The notes: a model not told the origin generated them from the letters alone. Counted from the stretch's first letter, positions 1-13,650 are shown. The stretch: 64,000 bases of DNA from Fratercula arctica (GCA_947846985.1 CANTUZ010000004.1:56273672-56337671); one strand, 5' to 3'. A program made the numbers and translations.

Positions 1-3000
1 CCAACTTTCCAAGCTTATGTAATAAACTTCTTTCTCTCTCCCTTTTTCAAGGAATATCATAAGGTTCCCATACAATCCTGAGTGCCTTTTTACTCATTTA
101 AGCAATACAATACCACTCCCAACAGGACATCATAAGCCTCAGAATCTGGACAGTGCTTAAACACAGAAACAATGGATGCTAAAATCTTCCCTTATTATTC
201 TTCCTTTTGTGGCTATGCTCGAATTAGCAGCACAATTAACCATTAGAAAGTTGGAAGATCAGGGAAGCCCCTCCTGAAAATTATCCTCTTCTGTGTTGTT
301 GAACGACCTCAGAGGTAAGCACTTTTAAGAATATCTTATGCCACTAGCATTATAGGAGTCTACAGATATTTTTTGCCAATGAAATTTTTCTGAGACTGAG
401 GTTTTCTATCACAAATGTGAAAACTGAGAACAGGCCTGTTGTAGCTTGCCACAAGACAAGTACCAACCATTTGCAGGAAACTGGCTGTGTGGCTTCAGCA
501 GGGGCAAGGATGGATGCTGAGGCTGTGCAGAAGAGGGAGACAAGGGATAGATTCTTACAGAGACTGAGAAGAAAAGCTATATAAATAAATACTGTAATAA
601 ATGGGAACACAGGAAGAAAAGAAAAAGAACAATCCAGTAGGGCATAGATAAAAAACCTAGCACATATTTTAGACAAAACCTGGCAGGAAAGAGAATACAA
701 ATGTGCCAAAATGAATATATGGCAGCAGAATGCCAGTTTTATTCTGCCCATTCATCACTGCATATGATTTCGTATCCTGTTGATAAAAAATTATGCTTTG
801 TGGGTTCAGTCATATTCCTTGAGAGAAAGTTGCTCTGGGGACAGGGAAGGCTACATAACCAAAACATGGGAGATGAAAGACATTTGCAAAGCACATCTCC
901 CTTGTGCTTCAGGGGTCACAACAGACTGCAGGGGAAACCACTTTCCAAAAAAGTTGCTCTTAACTGTCTCCAAAGGCTTTCCAGACAAGCTGGCCCTGTG
1001 CACAGGAAGAGACAGGGCTGTAAATCCCATTTTGTCCTGCTCAGTCCAAACCTACTCTGCCCAGTCCTGCTATGTCTTGTGTGTGGACACATGCCACCCT
1101 CTGGCTCTGCCTCCTTCCCCATTAGATCTCCTTCCTCCATGCCAAATTTTAGAGCTGCTCTTGTGATTGATGGCTAAATCCTGTCAATGAAAATGAACTG
1201 AGTTTGCTTAAATGGTCTGAAATAACAGGTCTAGGATAATTCCTCTCTGTCTGTTTCTTACAAACACAGGTTAGGAAGCAACCAGACAAGGACATCAGAT
1301 GGCCAACATAAGGAGAAAATAACACGGAAAGGGATTAGACTGGAAAGAGACAATTAAACTAATGAAGTCCACGAGCCACAGTCTCAGCTGCCAGAGACAG
1401 CACAGTCAGTGTCTTGGACTGCATAAGCCCAAGAATTTCGTACTTAGTCAGGTCTTTTGGTCCCGCACATTCTTTTGTGTACATCACAGCTAACTGCCCT
1501 TCAGTTGCACTGTATGACACCTGATATTTATATCATGTATCAACGGCTCAGCAATGGGAACCACATCAAGATTAAAACCAAGATATTTTCCACTTGTTTC
1601 TAGTCTCCTTATCCTGGCTTTATCACCAGAGGGTCTAATGAGTGTAATAAGCCTTTAATTTTGTTGTTTAGAGAGAATGGCAGAAAATCATCTATGAGAG
1701 TGCCAATCTGAGAAGTCAGACCTCATCAAACATCAGGATTTGATTTCAAGATGGAAAATCTTTAGACTTACAACAACTGCTAAAACCTGAAATTTTGCAA
1801 GGCAGTATTGAAGATCTCGTCAGTGCAATAGTTTTCTATCAGAATTTACTTATAACAGTTACACAGTTACAAGCTCAATTTGAACAAAAGTCTCTTGAAA
1901 AGTGGCAGGAATTCAGTGAAAGTTTTTCTGATCATCTGCTTTGCTACAACGCACTCTAAATCTGAGGCAGCCTACTACAAGGCTGTCTCTGCAGCAAGAG
2001 AGCTGGATTTTTGGTTTTGTGGAGAAATTTGTGTGTGCACACACACGGGGGGTGGGGGTGGTGTAGGTTGCTAATCAAAACAAAACCAAATTTCAGAACA
2101 TTTTTCATTTACAATGAAATTATTTTTCTCAGGATGCCTCTGGTATGTGAACTCAGATGCCAAGTTTCAAACAGTCCTGTGTGAACAGACTAGGGCCTTG
2201 GCAGGAGAAATGGAACCTTTTTTTGAGATGCAAGTGTCAGAAACTGTTAACAGCTACTCTGAGCACATCCTATATTCCCAACTCCTTTGAATTCATTTAC
2301 ACAGTAGAGACGCAGCAGGCCTCTGTATTGCCCGTGTATACGGACATGGATGCAATATCCTACACAAAAAATTTACGTAATTTTGCGTTTCAAAAATTCT
2401 GACTTCTTTTTAGGTTGTACTCTGACGTATCTGTACACGACAGATTTTGAAACAGAATAACCTCAGCTTAGATGCGCCTTACTCCAACACTTACTGTTGT
2501 AGTGAAGGACTTATATTTTTACAATTGTTCAAAGCTTCATGCATTCATAATGTTATTGTGTAAATTAGGAATATGAATTAGTAAAACAAAGTGTGAATTC
2601 AATGTTACTAATAATTCCAGGTTCATCTATCATGACTGATAGGTGATCCATTGTGGTCTCAGAGCTGACCGCTTGGCCCTTGCTTTAAAATATTACCCCA
2701 TGGGGTTTGCTAGTTGTCAGACCCATTCTACCCTGGTACTACTCCTTTGGTAACCCTTCTGATGTTCTTACTATGTCACTTAGCATATGTGCATTTTAAT
2801 TCATCTGAAAAGCTAAGGAAAACTAAATGAATCTGATTGGCATTCAGCTACTTTTTAATGACCTCATTAGCATTTCTTTTTTCCCCTTTAACAGTGACTA
2901 TTGAAGTCAGAATCTTTTTGTTTTAATGGAGTGCTGTCAAAGAGATGGGAGGTCTTTGGGTTGCCTCTCCCGAAGTACTTAGAAAAAAAAGGTCACCTCT

Positions 3001-5874
3001 ATTGCTGCTAAGTTTCAGAATTAGATACCACTCGATCTGATAGTGTAGCCTTGTCTGCTACTGATAAAATCATTTTTTCTGCTACTTCTTCCATCAAGAC
3101 AATAAAGTCAAGCAGAAAGGTATGACAGTGGAGCAGTGGAGTTTTGAACTCACAAGTTAGAATCACCTAAGCTTGCCTGTTGAAATACGAATTAAGCTCA
3201 AGAACTAAGCAGTGGACCACGTTAGTTCAGTTCAACGTTGTCTCTTCAACAGACACAAGCTCTAAGTCCCACCCTATAAGCCACCAATCTCTAATCCAAA
3301 ATTTGGATCCTCAAAACCTTTACTCAGCCTATGCCTGGCTCTGTGGGCACATGCAGAGACAGAGACATTTTTCCCTAAGTGAAACTGTATATAGGTGTCT
3401 GAAGGGATGCTTCTGGGCATGATAATACCGAGCACACAGTTGCCTAAATCCAGCAGGATGCATATACCAGATATTCCTCTCACAGTGATGCACAAATACC
3501 AAACTTCCTTGCACAGTTCTTGCACTGTTCTTGACAGTACTTTCTCCTCTTTGTCATTAGTTGATGGCTAGACATTTGTCCAGAAACGAAGAACTGAAAT
3601 CAACTCTATCTGACAGCACGTATATCTACATCTTTACTCACAAAGTGACTTATCACACCACCAAGCACCGCAGGTCTGTGACCCACTAGTCTTTCCAGTC
3701 CTGTCATAGGACAATTTGGTGTGGGCTGAAGGAAATAGCAGGGGAGCGACTGGAATCCAAAAAGTTACCTTGTGTACCAGCCTAGAAACTCAGTCCTACT
3801 TTCTTAAGTTTTGCCCTAACCACCAAATATATTAGTAGAAAGGGCTGGTAAAAGCACTTCCTAAACTTACTCAAATGCTTGGCCAAATGCCCGACAGGTT
3901 CTGATTTTGGATATGATCCCTAGTGCAACAGTCGGCATCAAGCTGACAGCAGAAATAGGAAAAGGAACATTTCACATGCATGCAAGGTTGTCTCAGGTGG
4001 CTACATAACTGTTAATTGCTCTGTTTTACCCAGGACGCTGTGATTTCTGTTTGCCTCAGGAAAACCTATAATCTCCTCTGGGTTGTAAACCAGTGCAAGG
4101 GTCTTTGTCATGTGCTTGTTTACAGTTATTTTGCAGGACAAAAAATGTAGTGCTCCCCACCACGAGAGCACTGCAGTATTTGTTAGATCAAGGCTTGCAA
4201 TGTGTCCTGGCTGAAATGTATTAGTTGAAGTTACGGTCCCAAGGAAGACTGGCGTCTTTGCATAAATTTACAGGTTTTTTTTACCTAGATGTGCTGCACA
4301 GAAAGACTTTGCTATTATAGTCTGTTTTCAATATTCATCTTTTTTTCCAAAATGTCCAAGTGGAGGGAGGCCTTCATGGTTAAGATTGCAGCTACATTTT
4401 GACTGATTTTAAATGAATAATGGAGAGTATGTATCATGTTATCTGGGAATAATGTTAGAGCTACTGAAAACTAGGGTTTCTGGCTCACAAGATTTTTACT
4501 GCTATTATTTAGTAACTGAGTGACAGGGAGACAAAGAAGATCTTCCAGTTGAATCTGGATGACTACAGTCAGACGTGAAAGAGGCTGAAGCTAGCAAAGA
4601 CAGTGCTATAATCTATCTTTTACAACATTCACTAGAGAATTTTGAGTCTATATCACCACATAATTCCTGGATTTTTTTTTATTTTGAGAACTACCTAAAA
4701 CACACTGGCAGCCTAGACTACAGGGATCATTGATTTTGTTTATCTAGCTGAAGGCTACAGAATTAGACTATTAAATCACAGAGCACTAAGATCTGTGCTA
4801 AGCACCTCTAAGTCACTTCACCTCTCACATATAAGAATTTTCTACTTTTGGAGTCAGAAGCTCTTGTGCAGTGATAACAATTATTTATTGCCCGAAGAAG
4901 GCCCACTTCAGAGTCCTTTCGTGGTAGGCATTGTACAGAACCTTGGTAAGAGAAGGTGATCTAGCAAGTTTACAATAAAAATGTTGAATGACAAATATTG
5001 TATCATGATTTGTAAGAATATTTGAGATTCTGGAAGAAATGTCAAAATGAAAAGTCTTATTGTGAAAACGGATCTGTTCGGTTCATCATACATCATAGTG
5101 ATTTTGAGACTTATATTTTGATTTTGATTTTTAAATATAAGTTATTGATATTTCCATTACTAATATGTTGAAGCTCAGGTCATTTTACAGTAACGAATTA
5201 CATCATTTCATTGGAAAATATCTGCATGGACTTCTCAGACATTTAGCAATGTTAGACCATTTTTTATGAATTGGTGATCATTTATGAATCTCTGCCTCTA
5301 CTTTAATACACCAAATACTTGCATTTAATTAAGAAACTATCACATCAAGGACTTATTAGACCACTACTAGCTCTTACCAAAACCATGTGCTCTTGAAAGA
5401 AGTACCTATAAACTTTTCCACAAGCCAAACCCACACTCAAAGAAAAATTAAAACCTAGAAGTGGAATATAGAACAATTGGGTAATTTTCTAGATCTAGCA
5501 GGAGGGTTGAGGCTGAGACTGCACAAGGGAATTCAGGGTCATTAAGGTAGCAACAATGCACCAGTTTGAGAGAGACATGCTTTTGATGACCATTATTATT
5601 TTTAAAGTACAACCCTTGAGAATGAGCCTTATTCACAAAAGTTACCATCCAAATTTTTAAAACAGGCTACCTAGAAGGATCAGCATTGTAATCTTTCCTG
5701 AATAAGCATTGCTTAATATCACCAAGTGCTTCAACAGGCTGTAGAGTGGTCTTGATTTTCCAGGAAATTAAATGAGATTGATAAGCTTTTTTATAGATAC
5801 CTGGCAGAAAGACGGACATGTCACAGCGCTTGTGATAAGCCTGAGGCACAGCTATTGCAGCTTCACAAACACTG
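1..5874. other. Unique AT-rich noncoding DNA
   Basis: I find no gene, RNA gene or recognisable transposable element here. The longest frame (701-1177 plus, 158 codons) has no family resemblance, and a second frame and an antisense frame run through the same bases, as expected of a chance open stretch. The only notable local structure is the alternating and G-rich tract near 2.03 kb, listed separately. Degenerate old repeats that need profile searching could be hidden here. Confidence 0.6.
2030..2063. repeat. Alternating TG/CA palindrome followed by G-rich tract
   Basis: A 16-bp perfect palindrome of alternating purine and pyrimidine (TGTGTGTGCACACACA, 2030-2045) is followed directly by a G-rich run (G6, T, G5, TGGTG). 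The first part is the kind of sequence that adopts Z-DNA or a small cruciform. The second is a two-block G-rich tract that falls short of the four G-runs of a canonical intramolecular quadruplex. A function is not shown. Confidence 0.8.
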
Positions 5875-6279
5875 TTATACAAAAAGCAAGAGGGAACAGC
5901 ATAATTTGGGGTAACTGATAAAAGAGACCCCATTAACACTTATAAGTGTACCCCAACTCATTAGTGATGGAAAATAATAGCTCCAAAATTGGAGCTCCAA
6001 TAGCTCCAATTCCATACCTCCAATAGCTATGGAATTATATGGTGGTCTTAGTGCACCTCCCAGTGTCGGCATGGGGATCAGACAGTCCACCTTGCCTCCA
6101 GGCACATATGGCACAGTCTTGGGGTGACACAGCTCCTCAAGGTGGTGCAGGTCCCAAGGCTCCTTGATGTCTGAGAAGACAATACATGTCAGTCTTTGCC
6201 AATCTTTATTTAATGGTATTTTAGCAATCCCTTGAGAGACATCGTATTGGTACTCTTGATCAATCCAAGGGATATGTAC
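5875..6279 (-). other. Uncharacterised protein-like open frame
   Basis: On the minus strand the frame is open for 134 codons, from just after a TAA at 6280-6282 to a TAA at 5875-5877, with no ATG near its upstream end. The upstream half has balanced, protein-like composition (for example CIVFSDIKEPWDLHHLEEL and VPYVPGGKVDCLIPM). Within it a good acceptor string (GTCTTCTCAG) ends at 6171 and a donor-like GGAG/GTATGG lies near 6020, so an internal exon of about 150 bp is conceivable. The downstream part overlaps the inverted-repeat cluster and looks like low-complexity noise. I do not recognise the family. It could be a real exon, a decayed coding relic or a chance frame favoured by locally higher GC. 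Confidence 0.2.
5936..6036. repeat. Cluster of three short inverted repeats
   Basis: Three foldbacks lie within 101 bp: a perfect 14-bp palindrome ACACTTATAAGTGT (5936-5949); AGCTCCAA/TTGGAGCT arms around a 2-nt spacer (5979-5996); and AATTCCATA/TATGGAATT arms around an 11-nt loop (6008-6016 and 6028-6036). The word ATAGCTCCAA occurs twice (5977-5986 and 6000-6009), and CCAATAGCT also recurs, so the block probably grew by local slippage or template switching. Confidence 0.8.
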
Positions 6280-6282
6280 TTA

Positions 6283-9200
6283 AAGGAAAGGTTCTTCTCC
6301 TTCCTCCGTACAGTTTTGTTTACTGCACAGTCTAACCCTTGTACTGCTCATTGGATTTAACAGCATAAATTCTGTTCAAAATGTACATTTGCAAATATAA
6401 ACTACACCAGAATTTAGACACCAGTCCCATGCTATTCCTTCTTCACTGCATTTAAAAGATTCAGAAATAATTTCTGTCATAAATCCTTACTTCCAGTGGA
6501 TTTTCTTTACTGTCAAAGTAAATATTTCTGAAGGGAGTTCAAATTTGATAAACATTCTCAATTTGAGACTATTTTCCTTTCTTTATGAAACAAAAATTTC
6601 CCAAATACCAAATAGAGATCTAACTCCAGTTCTCTTTGAACAACTGTAATGCACTCAATCGAACCTTTATCTCACATTTGTGGAGCTATTGAAGAAATCT
6701 CAGAAATAACCCAGGAATTGACAAGCAGAACTTCTCTTTACATGGTAATAATGGATGTGTTCATGCTAGCTATCCATATTGCATATATGAGATGTGGTTT
6801 TACTTGCACATGGATGTACTGGCAACTTCAGTGCAGGAAATTGAACACAGCATATATTTAATCAGCTTTTGAAGTGTTTACATAGTCATTGTCTAATCTC
6901 CTTGAACACCTCTAAAATATGTAAAGTGGTTGTATGGTGGCCTAGATTCCTACCAAAGTGGCAAAGGTTATATTAACAACATTGAGCTAATTTGACTGCA
7001 GGCTTTTCTACATTAAAAAGAAAAAAAATATTAGTTTTAATTAAAAAAAAAATCCCTTTTATTTTGTTGTGACCATTTCGTATGTATGCAAATATATAGG
7101 GACATACATACCTTCTTTTCAAATTATTTTATTTCAGTTCAGCTGAAAGATGTCTAATAAGATTGAGCTCATTTGAAATATAACGGCCAAACCAAGCTGA
7201 AAATTGTTCCCCACCAGCCTTAAAGTGGTTCAAAAACCACACTTCAAACTGAGCAGGTGCACCTCTTTCTTGTAGACAAGTAGAGTCCTGTAGACTCAAA
7301 GGATAACAAACACCATTTTGCATGCAAACAGGGCCCTGGGCACAAATCCTTGAAAATGTTGTCCTTAAAATTCATTCTGAAGTTCATTGTAGCTGCAGCA
7401 TAATGCATTTACCAACACGCTTTAGTACAGTAAATGCCTTTTGGACCATCTCATTCCATTCCATAATTGTTTTCTGGGGAAACCCTTACCCTCTATTTGA
7501 TTTATGCAATACAGATGGTTGGTAAAACTTGAATTTTTATGGATGCATAGTAATATCTTTCTCAGCACCCTTAAAGAAAGTGACATAATTCTTCAAGACA
7601 TAATATTACGCTTAGGAATAGCTCTAGAGGATCATCAATCTTTTGTGAAACTCTTCCAGCACTCTGCTAGTGTTAAATAAACCATGACTAGAAATGAAAT
7701 TCAAAATAGTTTGAGTGATTTCTGCAAAACGTTCTCCATTTGCCAATTATGTAGCACTATATTTCATCCTATCAGTTATTCATTATTCTTCGATAAAAAT
7801 AGGGCAATGGCAAGGGATTTTTGTGAGTTCCAGAAGAATTACAGATGACCTACTTAATGAAAACCAGGCATTATTTTATAAAAAGTGACAAAGCTGATGA
7901 AGTAGGTGATGGTGACGTGGTATTTGTTTATCAGTGTTGTTTTCTTGATGAGAAAAAATATCCAAGCTCAGTTGAGAAGAATGCTTATTCAAAGCCATGT
8001 TCTAAAAGGCAGCTGAGTCTTCTGAGTTGATGCTTAAGTCACACCCCCATCCGGATGGTCCTTATTTGGTGCCAGAATTCCAAAAGGCAAAGCCCAGAAG
8101 GAGTACATTAAAAAAGGCCATACCCATGTCTACATTCCTTCTTCACAAATCCCCTTGAAATCCTTTCTTTACTACCGTATTCATTGCCTTACAGTCCCTC
8201 CTCCCCATGTCAAACTTTCCTTTAGATTTGTCATTTTAGCTCAAATCCTGAGTTGGGACCCTTAAACATGTTCTGAGTTCAGCTGGTTAAAGTTCATTTT
8301 AAAGCATTCTAGGTGTTTTTATAGCTGAGCATGTTTTGACTTATCTTCAAACCTCAAAGGAACTTCCTTTCAAGTCTCACAGCATCAGCAGCTCTGACCC
8401 AAGGATAATGATGTTCCCCCCACAGCCTGGCTGTGTATTTCAGCAGACTGAAGGCATCAGCCTGGACCGTGAAAAGTTCTTTGCCCATAGAGATAGCTGA
8501 GTCAGGAACCTGTTTAAGGCTTCAATGTGATGTTTAACATAGAAAATACAAGCAGGCCCCTAAAATAAGATAATAAGGTGGGTTCAGTGGAAAGACAAAG
8601 ATTTGGCATTACTTTTTCTTTGTCACCTCCTTTCCTGGCCCCACGGGAAACCTTGGCCCAAATTAACAAGGAAAACAAATCTTGATGTTGCTCGCACTAC
8701 GTTACATACCATCCTTATTGCCACTGAAAGTCAGAAAACACTGACCTAGAAGAAGAAGGGTATGTTTTGAAATATCTCCACTTTTTTCAGACTTCCCTAA
8801 CTGGTTGATCTCTCTCTACTGTATGACGAGATACCAGCTGTAAGAGGGGAAGTTTTCTGCCTGTAAAGGAAAAGATGGTGTGATCCTACAGAGAAATGAA
8901 TTGGTGTTGTGCTTTAATTTCCATGTTAGCTGGAAATTTTGAACCTGTCTTCCCTAATACAAAAGGACTCAAAAATAATGAATAAAATGTAGCTTCCTAA
9001 AATATATGTAATAGAAGAGACGATAAATAAAAGAAACATCAGCAATATCTCTGGGGAGTTGCTTTAAATTGTGGAAAGCAAACAGCAAAGTTTTTTGCAA
9101 ACGAAACAAACATTATTTTCACTTCTTGTACTGGTTTATGACAAATCGATTCAAAGTTTATCTTGTGTGTTTTAAATAGTGATTTTCCATTAACAAGGCA

Positions 9201-11080
9201 TTGACCAGAAAAAATCCTAAAAACACTGTCCCTTTAGTCCTTATTATCCAGGCTTTGATTCCCAGACTATGTCTCATACAGTGGAAATCAGTCTAACATT
9301 TTAGAATAAGCCCCAGTGTAAGTGTTGGTACAGCGCAGTGCTTGGTCAGGCTATTCCACCCTGTGTGACTGAAGTGCTTTCAGGACTCTACACTTCTGCT
9401 TACCGTTTCCTCAAGTAGAGTACCATCTCAGTTATGTCTTAGCTGAGGCATCTTTGCACCAGAGTCCTTTGAAAACTGTGCCTTTGGTGGCAGACAGGCA
9501 GGAGCAGAAGAGAATGGCTGTGACTGGGAGACCATGTCATGAGCTCAGGTCTGAGACGAATCATAGGGAATGAGATCTGCCTAACAGACCCATGGGGAAG
9601 ACGAATAAGAGGAGTTTTATGATATAGCTTCATAGAGATACAAAGTTTGAGTATGACTAGAGATTAATGTGATGCTGACCTGAAGCCCAACAATTTCTTT
9701 TCACTTTCCCGAAAGACTCCATAAAAATAAAATAATTCAGGTTGGACAAAACCCAAGTTTTAGTGAACCATATTTCAGTTGAAGATATTTGACCAGGTCT
9801 AACAGTTTATAAAACTTATGGAGACATAAGAAGTGGATCGAAGCAGTTCACCATTTGGTACCATAAATAAAACCTTTTATCCTAATGACTAAAGCAAAAA
9901 GGACAGTTGTCATGACATCCCTAACACTTTATTAAATCAAAAGTCCTCAGCACCTGTAGAGCTGAAACTTTACTACAATCCCAATGTGTGAGATTTCTGT
10001 GTCAGTCCAGGAGACTGGTGAGTTCTGGGAGTGATAGCCTTTATTCTTCTGCGAGTAATAGGGGAAGGCATGCCTTGTCTGCCAGCATTGCAGAAGAGAA
10101 ATTATGAAAAATATTCATATGCTAAAATATCTTCGCCAGAGAGAGAGAAAGAGAGAAAAAGACTGTCCTCATCAGAAGTACAAAAAATGACCAATAATAT
10201 ATTAACCTATTATTCACAAGGGAAGAGCTCATAGTTCACAAGTGTAATTTCTTCTCTGTTAAGAAAACAAAATGTTTATTTGTGGTATTCCTTTTGAAGG
10301 TAACTGAGTTGAATTAAAAAAAAACATTCAGAATTTCCCTTTCATGGATGGTCAGTGATTTTTAAAAAGAAGGTATTGAGAAGATTTTTGAAACTTATCT
10401 CTTGTGCCTCTAAGTAATTCATCTGCTTTACAAAAGAATACCTCTCTTCCCTCAATGTCATCCCCTAATTAAAACTCAAAGTACTGTGTCGTTTCTGGTT
10501 ATGGCTGACTTTTTCCAAATTGTAAGGAAAAAGCTATATCACTATATCTGTAGAGCAGTGTTTCTTTCCCTGGAGATTTACCATCAAGGAGAAGTGAGAA
10601 ACTCATCTTACTAGATGAGTATTCAAAGCCTGTTTGAAATACATAAAAGACAACCTGCACTCAGTGAGTTTGGTTTAATGCAGGTGCTCTTCCTTCTTCA
10701 TAATGTCCTTGATTATTTTCAGCGTAATGAAAATTTTTATATGACTCTCTTGAAGGTGAAATACTGGTTAGACTGGTTCAAAACAGAAAACAGTTTTCAC
10801 ACAGATGAGCCTGATGTATTCACAGACAACAGTGAAGCTGTTTAAGAACTACACTCAAATTTTCAGGTAAGGACTAATGAACTCATTACAGTAGGAACAG
10901 ATGGCACAGCCCATTTTCTAGTCTATTAACTTTTATAGATCACTGAAGGATCATCATGAAATAGAGATAATCCAGAAAACAGGGAAGATTCCTGAACTAG
11001 ATTTAGGATGCTTTTGCCATTTTGGTTTGATTTATAAGATCTCTTAATTTTGTTACACAAAGCATAAGGATACATGAAGA
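6283..11080. other. Unique AT-rich noncoding DNA
   Basis: No gene or recognisable mobile element is visible. Open frames are all below about 80 codons with no family resemblance. Small items noted are a 12-bp palindrome CCATCCGGATGG at 8047-8058 and a short GA-rich run at 10138-10162. Confidence 0.6.
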
Positions 11081-11102
11081 TTACATATATATATATATGT
11101 AA
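11081..11102. repeat. 22-bp AT palindrome
   Basis: TTACATATATATATATATGTAA is a perfect palindrome built on an (AT)n core with matching TTAC/GTAA ends. It lies in one of the most AT-rich parts of the window, and is most simply a microsatellite with symmetrical flanks. Confidence 0.85.
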
Positions 11103-13011
11103 AAAAGGAATATTTGATTGAAACTGGACAAGTCAAATAATGCTGTAATATAGAAAATATTTACAAGCAGAATATAAATAATTCTGAGGTGTGTACATTT
11201 AACATAATTTATGGAAGTTACAATTTGTTATTAAATGGCATTTCGAGGTAACCCAATTTCATCAAGTCGTCACTATCAAGTTATTTAATCTACTTTGTAC
11301 AAATATATAAACCACCTCTATAATTCTTTCAGAAAGGTTATTATTGCATTTTTCAATGGAATCAAGGAGAGAAGATTGCTTTTTAAGTTAAGGAAAGAAA
11401 ATTACTGTTTTCATGTGTGTAAAAATAAATGACTAAGAAAAACTAGCTCACGAGAGGCTCGCCATAGTGGATGTCATGTTAAGTGTAATTCACAGTCTCA
11501 TTATCAAGTTTGACCCAGGGGCTGTTGTTTCCATTCATTTGTTATTAATTCACTCAATGAGTCACCTGAAAGACAGTAATTGCAAAGCTGCAGTGGGATG
11601 CCTCTCTGTACAATGAATTGTAAAATTATTTCCATTTGGAGACTCATCCTTTGTTGCTCGCAATAGGAAGAAAAGTTTATGCATAAGAATGTTTATCATG
11701 GCTGTGTCAAACACTTTTATTTGTAAGGCAAAAGGCATCTTGTAAAGCCAAACAAATTCAACACTCAAATAGCGGAGTCATTATGTACATAATGAGTAAT
11801 TTATAAGTGTTAATGGTCAAAAATATTTTCATAATTTGTTGCAGTATTCAGCTACAAACTCACAGAATTTTTTATTAGATCCAGTTAAACAGAACACTTG
11901 ACCATACTAACTTTTTTCAGGACCCTTTAGTGAAGTTCAAACCATTGTTAACTATAAATTAGAATTATTCAGCATTTAAAAGTTCCTGCTGAATTTCATA
12001 TATATTCTCTACAAATGAACACACATCTTAATTAGCTTCTTGTATAACCGCTTCAAATGACCAAAACTAATATGATCCATGTGAAACATGGGTTAAGAAT
12101 TATAAATCGGATACAATTTTGTTTTACTTACACGTATCAAAAACCTGCATCTGCTTATATAAGCAATATCTGAACCTACCCCAAAGAATGACTCTCCCAT
12201 GTGTGAACACGTAATCCCAAATATTTTACCCTATTAAGAGAGAACTTCTTTGACCATTTTTCTTTTGTCTATAGTCTAGTAGTAAAACAATCAGAACTGC
12301 ACCACTAAATACCTAATCCTTAGGCATGACTTGAAATCATACTTAAAAATAAATAATATAATAATGAATAATAAAAAGAAAAATATTTTCCTACTGAATC
12401 ATTTTATTTATTAAACCTGCCCTAATATCTTATAAAACTTTTCCCATGTAGTTAAAACCTTTCAATTCTCCATATTTATTTAATAACATTTATTATAAAT
12501 TACTTTATGAAAATTTAACTTCAAGGAATAAACATAGGTATTTTTAATGTCCAAAAGAAGCAATGTTTGAAAATTGAACCTATGAGTTGAATCTAACCTA
12601 TATAAAATTAATAAAATCTGAAAAATTATAACACGAATCATAGGAACACAATTAGGTAGCCAGATCCAAAGATAATAAAAGAAATAACAGAAGACACTCA
12701 GTAGGTGTAAACCTTAAGTGGGAAAAAAATAGCCTAAGGATTTGTGAAAATAATGGAAAGTAGTGATTTACAAAAATATACTGTAAGTTTGTTTCTAGAT
12801 GCCTGTGTATGTTTGCTCCACAGCCTTCATCATAGCAACATAAGTCAGCTTAACTACGGTGAGAACACACTCAAAACCAATACAAACCATAACCATGTTA
12901 TGCTTGTTATTCAATATCCTTTAATTGTCTCTAACTAAACTTGGTGTTTTATAGCATTTTACATCTGATCTGCTTCTGTGAATTCCCTAACACTACGCCA
13001 TGAAAGCACAC
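11103..13011. other. Very AT-rich noncoding block
   Basis: The stretch to about 12.7 kb is conspicuously AT-rich even for this window, with many short A and T runs and no open frame above about 70 codons. I see no gene, promoter or mobile element in it. It could be a matrix-attachment-like or simply neutral AT-rich sequence; the sequence alone does not distinguish these. Confidence 0.55.
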
Positions 13012-13650
13012 TCAGTAGGTAACCTTTTCACTGTAGTTAAGCAGCAGAGTCGAGTGGCCCACATCATTCTGCAAGGGCAGCGTCTGGTTGTAGTGATGCT
13101 CTGTCAGGTAGTTCAATGGGAGAAGTAGTGGGAGAGGGACCACAGCTGAAGACTGCACCTGGGAAACATATGCTCTTATTTGATACTCCCCATAAAAGCC
13201 CTGTATCATGGTCCCAGTCTGACTCTGGTGTGCCGCGGACTAGGTTAAGTTGGGCGATGGCACAACTGGTTTAATGAAGGAATAGCTGCCTTGGGCATGT
13301 GGGATGAAGGAAAACAGCACATGAAAGACGGCAGAGGAGAGGTGCCCACTCACCTCATAAGATATTTTGAAAGGACATATTGAGTGCTTTGTAGCAGTCA
13401 GAGCTCTAAATGCTGCCATTTGTGTGGACACAGCAGGGTGTCGTTGAAGGAAACTGTGACAAATGGCAAGGTAGCTGGCAGGGGTGGTTATCCCACCACC
13501 TTCAGGGCTGCACCGGGGAGCCAGAGCGGGAATTTGCCAACCTGGGTGCCAGTGATAACTTAACTGAGCAATGGTCTGGGCAGAATCAGGTTTTCGCCTT
13601 TCCCATGTCACAACCAGGAAGTTAACGGTGAGAAATGAGTTCGTTTCCAT
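13012..13650 (-). other. Single minus-strand frame with one internal stop (possible decayed coding sequence)
   Basis: Reading the minus strand from 13650 to 13012, one frame stays open for 213 codons except for a single TAG at 13240-13242. The two pieces (136 codons, then 65 codons preceded by ten open codons) are exactly in phase. The upstream piece starts with ATG directly after a TGA, and the downstream piece ends at a TGA. The segment is richer in C+G and CpG than its surroundings. I do not recognise any domain; the translation is rich in S, L, P and H and has no clear membrane or catalytic pattern. It may be a pseudogene broken by one stop, or a chance frame in a locally GC-richer segment. 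A 71-codon plus-strand frame overlaps it, which argues for caution. Confidence 0.2.

Noticed and set aside
701..1177. 158-codon plus-strand open frame
   Set aside because: No domain or family resemblance. A second plus frame and a minus frame are open over the same bases, and the region has no splice or promoter signals.
8047..8058. 12-bp palindrome CCATCCGGATGG
   Set aside because: Perfect palindromes of 12 bp are expected several times by chance in 64 kb, and nothing around it suggests a site.
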